Shown piece by piece: positions 6,100 to 9,292 of a DNA stretch of 9,292 nt. Each line of letters begins with the position of its first letter. Position 1 is the first letter of the stretch. The notes under the pieces are model-generated. The model saw only the letters and a program-made list of their open reading frames with translations. It ran no database searches and was not told where the DNA came from. Source of the DNA: DASWED01 sp036394995. Its GTDB lineage: Bacteria > Actinomycetota > UBA4738 > JACQTL01. The stretch spans positions 1-9,292 of the forward strand of contig DASWED010000069.1 of assembly GCA_036394995.1 (NCBI GenBank). Reading direction: 5' to 3'. Position numbers and translations under genes: made by a program.

Positions 6100-7127
6100 G
6101 CGACATCGGCGCGGACGCGATCCTCATCACCAGACTGCCCAACGTGCGCTACCTGACCGGCTTCATCGGCTCGAACGGCCAGGTGCTGCTACACGCCGAA
6201 CGCGGCGTGTTCCTCACCGACGGCCGGTACACGGAGCAGTCCCGGCGGGAGGTGCCCGACTTCGAGCGGACCACGTACTCCGCGTTCCCCGCGTCGTTCG
6301 CCGACGCGTGCCGGGATCTCGAGGTGTCGCGGGTGGGGTTCGAGGCCGGCGGGGTCTCGTACAAGCTGTACCGCGACCTGTCCGAGGCGGCCGAGGGCGT
6401 GGAGCTGGTGCCGACGGCGGAGGAGGTCGAGCGCCTGCGGTGGGTCAAGGAGCCCGAGGAGATCGAGATGATCGCCGGGGCCCAGGCCGTCACCGACGAC
6501 TGCTTCGAACGGATCCTGGCGAAGCTCGCCGAGGGCATGACCGAGCGCGAGGTGGCCCTCGAGATGGAGCTCACGATGCGCCAGAACGGGGCCGACGGGC
6601 TGGCGTTCGACTCGATCGTGGCGTTCGGAGAGTCCGCCGCCGAACCGCACCACCACCCGAGCGACCGGGACCTCCGCCGGGGCGACGTGGTGAAGCTCGA
6701 CTTCGGCGCGCTGTACCGGGGCTACCACTCGGACATGACGCGGACGGTGGCCTACGGCGAGCCCCCCCAGGAGCTCCGGGAGATCCACGACCTGGTGAAG
6801 GCCGCCCAGCAGGCCGGCATCGACGCCGTGAAGGCGGGCATCCCCGGGAGCGAGGCCGACGCCGCGTCGCGGGCGGTCATCGACGAGGCCGGGCGGGGCG
6901 AGCAGTTCTCCCATTCGCTGGGGCACGGCGTGGGGCTGGAGATCCACGAGGGACCCACCCTGCGGGCCAAGTCCGAGGACGTCCTCCCCGTCGGGGCGGT
7001 GGTCACGGTCGAGCCGGGCGTGTACGTCCCCGGCCTGGGGGGCGTGCGCATCGAGGACATGGTGGAGGTCACGGAGACCGGCTGCCGGCCCATGCCGCGG
7101 TCCACCAGGGACCTCGTGGTCCTGTGA
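6057..7127 (+). CDS. pepQ: M24 family Xaa-Pro peptidase (PepQ/PepP type)
   Basis: A 356-residue cytoplasmic dinuclear-metal peptidase that cleaves next to proline, either as a dipeptidase or as aminopeptidase P; sequence alone does not separate the two. The N-terminal creatinase-like domain spans about 1-125, with RLPNVRYLTGFIGSNG typical of the family. The pita-bread catalytic domain follows, with metal ligands D215 (KLDFG), D226 (SDMTRT), H290 (GHGVGLEIHE), E319 (VEPGVY) and E333 (RIEDMV), and the conserved PHHHPS loop. The ATG at 6057 has GGAGG at 6045-6049 and gives the standard short N-terminus (RRQRLATRL). It therefore overlaps aroQ by 43 bp. The aroQ-pepQ-efp order is the usual actinobacterial one. 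A role in recycling proline-containing peptides is inferred. Confidence 0.92.
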   Translation: MDFPGRRQRLATRLSDIGADAILITRLPNVRYLTGFIGSNGQVLLHAERGVFLTDGRYTEQSRREVPDFERTTYSAFPASFADACRDLEVSRVGFEAGGVSYKLYRDLSEAAEGVELVPTAEEVERLRWVKEPEEIEMIAGAQAVTDDCFERILAKLAEGMTEREVALEMELTMRQNGADGLAFDSIVAFGESAAEPHHHPSDRDLRRGDVVKLDFGALYRGYHSDMTRTVAYGEPPQELREIHDLVKAAQQAGIDAVKAGIPGSEADAASRAVIDEAGRGEQFSHSLGHGVGLEIHEGPTLRAKSEDVLPVGAVVTVEPGVYVPGLGGVRIEDMVEVTETGCRPMPRSTRDLVVL

Positions 7128-7133
7128 ACCCCT

Positions 7134-7158
7134 CACCGGGCCGCCGCCGGTGCGGCCC
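7134..7158 (+). promoter_or_regulatory. Alternative hairpins in the pepQ-efp gap
   Basis: Two stems share bases and cannot coexist. CACCGG (7134-7139) pairs with CCGGTG (7147-7152), or GGGCCGC (7138-7144) pairs with GCGGCCC (7152-7158); each has a 7-nt loop. They lie in the 58-bp gap before efp, 16 nt upstream of its ribosome site. No T tract follows, so a classic terminator is unlikely. A leader structure affecting efp is possible, but GC-rich DNA forms such stems by chance. Confidence 0.35.
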
Positions 7159-7185
7159 GCAGCGCGGAGCATCGAAGGAGCGATC

Positions 7186-7749
7186 GTGAGCGTCTCGACC
7201 AACGACCTGAAGAACGGGATGACCCTGGAGCTGGACGGCCAGCTGTGGACCGTCCTCGACTTCCTGCACCACAAGCCGGGGAAGGGCCAGGCCGTGGTTC
7301 GGACCAAGCTCCGCAACCTGAAGACGGGGGCGGTCCTCGACCGGACCTTCAAGCACGACGAGAAGGTCGGCCTGGCCATCCTCGAGAAGAAGGAGATGCA
7401 GTACCTGTACCTGGACGGCGACCAGCTGGTGTTCATGGACACGCAGTCCTACGAGCAGCACCAGGTCCCCGTGGAGATCGCGGGGGAGTCGGTGAAATAC
7501 CTCACCGAGGGCTTCACCCCCATCGTGTCCCTGTACGAGGGCAGGGCGATCTCGGTGGAGATGCCGGCGGCGGTGGTGCTGGCCGTGACCAAGGCCGACC
7601 CCGGGGTGAAGGGGGATCGGGTGTCCGGTGCGCTGAAGCCGGCGACCCTGGAGACGGGGATCACGGTCCAGGTGCCGCTGTTCGTGGAGGAGGGCGACCG
7701 GGTGAAGGTCGACACCCGGACCGGCGAGTACCTGACCCGCGAGAAGTAG
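7186..7749 (+). CDS. efp: Elongation factor P
   Basis: A 187-residue translation factor, normal length for EF-P, that binds between the P and E sites and rescues ribosomes stalled on proline runs. Domain I (about 1-65) contains STNDLKNGMTLELDGQLWTVLDF and the tip loop HKPGKGQ with K33 at the position that is modified in many bacteria. OB domains II and III follow, ending with the family motif GDRVKVDTRTGEYLTRE. The GTG at 7186 has AAGGAG at 7175-7180, 5 nt upstream, the best ribosome site in the window. The loop reads PGKGQ rather than the PGKGP described for a subgroup of actinobacterial EF-Ps that work unmodified. No epmA, epmB or ymfI-like gene is visible here. Confidence 0.97.
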   Translation: MSVSTNDLKNGMTLELDGQLWTVLDFLHHKPGKGQAVVRTKLRNLKTGAVLDRTFKHDEKVGLAILEKKEMQYLYLDGDQLVFMDTQSYEQHQVPVEIAGESVKYLTEGFTPIVSLYEGRAISVEMPAAVVLAVTKADPGVKGDRVSGALKPATLETGITVQVPLFVEEGDRVKVDTRTGEYLTREK

Positions 7750-7753
7750 CGCC

Positions 7754-8233
7754 GTGGACAACGAGGAGGCCCCGCAGGCGGGCGAGCGGGCCACCGGCAG
7801 GCGCCCGTCCGGACATCGGATCAACCCCCGGCACCCGGACCGGCGGACCGCCATCGACGTCCTCTACCAGGCCGACATGACGGGCACGACGCCCACCGAG
7901 GTCCTGGACGAATGGCGCGCCGTGAGCGGCGAACCCGAGCCGGTGTTCACTCGCTCGCTTCTCGAGGGGGTGGAGGCGCACCAGGAGGCCATCGACGCGC
8001 TGATCGGGGAGACCGCCGAGGGGTGGACGGTGGAACGCCTGGCGGCCGTGGACCGGGCCATCCTCCGCCTGGCCGTGTTCGAGCTGCTGTGGCTGCCCGA
8101 GACGCCCGTGGCCGTGGCCGTGTCGGAGGCGGTGGAGGCCGCACGGGAACTGTCCACGGAGGACTCCGGCCGGTTCGTGAACGGCGTGCTGGGCAAGGTC
8201 GCCAGGGAACGGGCGGCCGAGCGGCCCGGCTGA
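7754..8233 (+). CDS. nusB: Transcription antitermination factor NusB
   Basis: A 159-residue RNA-binding protein that with NusE (S10) forms the antitermination complex on rRNA leader boxA. The all-helical domain starts at RRTAIDVLYQAD (about 35) and includes VERLAAVDRAILRLAVFELLW and the hallmark TPVAVAVSEAVEAARELSTE followed by SGRFVNGVLGKVA. An extra polar N-terminal stretch of about 30 residues (Ala, Gly, Arg-rich) precedes the fold; a shorter real protein is possible but no good later start is seen. The GTG at 7754 lies 4 bp after the efp stop with only a weak GAGAAG upstream, suggesting translation coupled to efp. The efp-nusB pair is standard in Actinobacteria. Confidence 0.94.
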   Translation: MDNEEAPQAGERATGRRPSGHRINPRHPDRRTAIDVLYQADMTGTTPTEVLDEWRAVSGEPEPVFTRSLLEGVEAHQEAIDALIGETAEGWTVERLAAVDRAILRLAVFELLWLPETPVAVAVSEAVEAARELSTEDSGRFVNGVLGKVARERAAERPG

Positions 8234-8242
8234 GGGCCGGGC
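8224..8242. terminator. Possible shared hairpin between convergent nusB and tatA
   Basis: GCCCGGC (8224-8230) pairs with GCCGGGC (8236-8242) around TGAGG. The stem spans the nusB stop and ends 2 bp before the last codon of tatA. Only 10 bp separate the two convergent genes, so a two-way terminator here would be economical. There is no T tract on either strand, so the call is weak. Confidence 0.4.
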
Positions 8243-8243
8243 G

Positions 8244-8486
8244 CTACTCCGTGCTGGAGTCGGCCTTGGGCTCCGCCGGCTTCGACTCCGCCTTGAGCGC
8301 GGGGGCGGGCGCCGACTCCTCGGGATCGTCCTTCCCGCCCTCCTTGAGGCCCTTGCGGAACTCCGTGGAGGAGCGTCCCAGGGACCGCGCAAGCTCGGGG
8401 AGCTTCTTGGCCCCGAACAGCAGCAGGAAGACGGCCAGGATGATCAGGATCTCCGCGGGTCCAAGCTGGTCGAACAGGCCGAGCAT
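8244..8486 (-). CDS. tatA: Sec-independent translocase subunit TatA
   Basis: An 80-residue membrane protein that forms the protein-conducting part of the twin-arginine system exporting folded proteins. One short membrane helix (about 10-24, GPAEILIILAVFLLLF) is followed by the hinge FGAKKLPELARSLG (24-37), an amphipathic helix with FRKG (43-46) and an acidic and Ala/Pro/Lys-rich tail. These match TatA/TatE better than TatB, which is longer. The ATG at 8484-8486 has AAGGAGA at 8491-8497. The longer open frame upstream on the minus strand is not coding. It is convergent with nusB and divergent from the next gene; no tatC or tatB is in the window, so its partners must lie elsewhere. Confidence 0.93.
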   Translation of the reverse strand: MLGLFDQLGPAEILIILAVFLLLFGAKKLPELARSLGRSSTEFRKGLKEGGKDDPEESAPAPALKAESKPAEPKADSSTE

Positions 8487-8517
8487 GGCGTCTCCTTGAT
8501 TCCGGTGGCCAAGTGCC

Positions 8518-8523
8518 AGTGTA
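8518..8523 (-). promoter_or_regulatory. Putative tatA -10 element
   Basis: On the minus strand TACACT fits the actinobacterial -10 pattern TANNNT, with a half-matching -35 (CTGGCG) 17 bp upstream. Transcription would begin near 8511, giving a leader of about 25 nt that contains the AAGGAGA ribosome site. This is based on consensus and spacing only. Confidence 0.45.
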
Positions 8524-8539
8524 GGCGTTTCCTCACGTT

Positions 8540-8568
8540 TCGCCAGCCCGTCCGGGCTCCGCGATGAT
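8540..8568 (+). promoter_or_regulatory. Putative divergent promoter with embedded 14-bp inverted repeat
   Basis: TCGCCA (8540-8545) and GATGAT (8563-8568), 17 bp apart, could serve as -35 and -10 for the cyclodeaminase-like gene. The -10 ends 6 nt before the GTG at 8575, the same spacing seen for aroC, so this mRNA may also be leaderless; no Shine-Dalgarno sequence is visible. The spacer contains AGCCCG-TC-CGGGCT (8545-8558), an inverted repeat placed where a repressor could act. The -10 is weak, so confidence is low. Confidence 0.35.
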
Positions 8569-8574
8569 GTGGCC

Positions 8575-9292
8575 GTGCTGATCCTCTCCCGGGCGGAGGT
8601 GGAGAGCCTCCTCGACCCGGACGAGCTCGTGGACGCCCTGGCGGAGGCCATGGTGGACCTCTCGTCGGGTCGGGCCTCGATGCCGCCGCGGGTGGCCGCG
8701 CTCGTCGCCGAGCACGAGGGGCTCCTCGGCGTGATGCCGGCGTGGCTCCCGTCGGCGGGGATGCTCGAGGCCAAGCTGGTGTCGCTGTTCCCGGGGAACG
8801 CGGGGACGGCCGTCCCGACGCACCAGGCGGTGATCGTGGCGTTCGACCCCCGGACCGGGACGCCCGCGGCCCTCCTCGACGGCACCGGAATCACCGCGAT
8901 CCGAACGGCGGCCGGATCGGCGCTGGCCACGCGAGTGCTCGCGCGGGAGGACGCGTCGGTCCTCGCGATCCTGGGAACGGGCGTCCAGGCGGGCGCGCAT
9001 GCGGTGGCCGTCTCGCGTGTTCGTCCGTTCCATGAGATCCGGGTGGCCGGGCGGAACCCCGAGCTCGCGTCGGTCCTGGAGGCCGACCTCGGCGGCCGGC
9101 TGGGCATGCCGGTTGCCGCAGCCCCTTCGTTCGAGGAGGCAGCGCGCGGTGCCGACGTCGTCTCCGACATCGCCGAGATCGGGGAGGTCCTCTCCGGCAC
9201 CCGCCCCGGCCGCGAGTCTCCCGACCAGCTCACGCTCTACAAGTCCGTCGGGGTGGCCGTCCAGGACGCCGCGGCGGCGGCACTGGTCCTGC
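8575..9292 (+). CDS. Ornithine cyclodeaminase/mu-crystallin family protein, internally shortened, 3' partial
   Basis: The first 239 residues run off the window. Family members are NAD(P)-dependent enzymes such as ornithine cyclodeaminase, alanine dehydrogenase or imine reductases. The substrate-binding half is normal: MPPR (R39), LEAKLVSLFPGN (K67) and LLDGTGITAIRTAAGSALATRVL (R110). The Rossmann start GTGVQA (134-139) is also present. After ARGADVV (190-196) the protein jumps to SDIAEIGEVLSGTRPGRESPDQLT and LYKSVGVAVQD, which normally begins about 75 residues later. About 70 residues are therefore missing in frame, including the second half of the Rossmann fold and the region of the catalytic aspartate (Asp228 in the Pseudomonas putida enzyme). 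It may be inactive, a decaying gene, or an assembly collapse. The GTG at 8575 is chosen over 8569 on promoter spacing. Confidence 0.85.
   Translation, partial: MLILSRAEVESLLDPDELVDALAEAMVDLSSGRASMPPRVAALVAEHEGLLGVMPAWLPSAGMLEAKLVSLFPGNAGTAVPTHQAVIVAFDPRTGTPAALLDGTGITAIRTAAGSALATRVLAREDASVLAILGTGVQAGAHAVAVSRVRPFHEIRVAGRNPELASVLEADLGGRLGMPVAAAPSFEEAARGADVVSDIAEIGEVLSGTRPGRESPDQLTLYKSVGVAVQDAAAAALVL

Noticed and set aside
8487..9233. Long upstream extension of the tatA frame on the minus strand
   Set aside because: It is antisense to the cyclodeaminase-like gene, and TatA begins just before its membrane helix with a good ribosome site at 8491-8497.

Overview
The window is about 70% G+C by eye, has tightly packed genes, GTG starts in 7 of the 11 genes with a visible start, and only TGA and TAG stops. 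It reads as chromosomal housekeeping DNA from an actinomycetote (Actinobacteria). The order aroC-aroK-aroB-aroQ-pepQ-efp-nusB is the one I recall from Mycobacterium tuberculosis (aroC(F)/aroK/aroB/aroD, then pepQ, efp, nusB). The organism also carries type IV pilus genes, so a deep or environmental actinobacterial lineage is more likely than a classical Mycobacterium or Streptomyces.

Region 1 (1-2703) is the end of a type IV pilus operon: pilM (cut at its 5' end), pilN, pilO and a PilP-like protein. The first three overlap by 4 bp GTGA junctions. PilM (cytoplasmic, actin-like) docks on the N-terminal tail of PilN. PilN, PilO and the PilP-like protein each have one membrane helix and an outer domain. 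No PilQ secretin gene follows, as expected for a monoderm. A strong hairpin terminator (2764-2794) closes the region.

Region 2 (2838-7127) is the chorismate operon. A -10-like element sits so close to aroC that the transcript may be leaderless. aroC overlaps a fused shikimate kinase/3-dehydroquinate synthase gene (aroKB), which overlaps aroQ, which overlaps a Xaa-Pro peptidase gene (M24 family) by 43 bp. AroB, AroQ, AroK and AroC catalyse four of the seven shikimate-pathway steps. aroE, aroA and the DAHP synthase gene are not in the window.

Region 3 (7128-8233) holds efp and nusB, preceded by a short leader that can form either of two hairpins. EF-P relieves ribosome stalling at polyproline, and the PilP-like protein in region 1 carries several PPP/PPPP runs.

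Region 4 (8244-9292) leaves the conserved order. tatA lies on the minus strand, convergent with nusB. A divergent ornithine cyclodeaminase/mu-crystallin family gene runs off the end of the window. That protein seems to lack about 70 internal residues in frame, including the region of the catalytic aspartate, and is the oddest item here. I found no mobile element, CRISPR array, tRNA or rRNA, and no gene-free stretch over 300 bp. Nothing looks like a wholly new system; the interest lies in fusions, junctions and the deleted enzyme.
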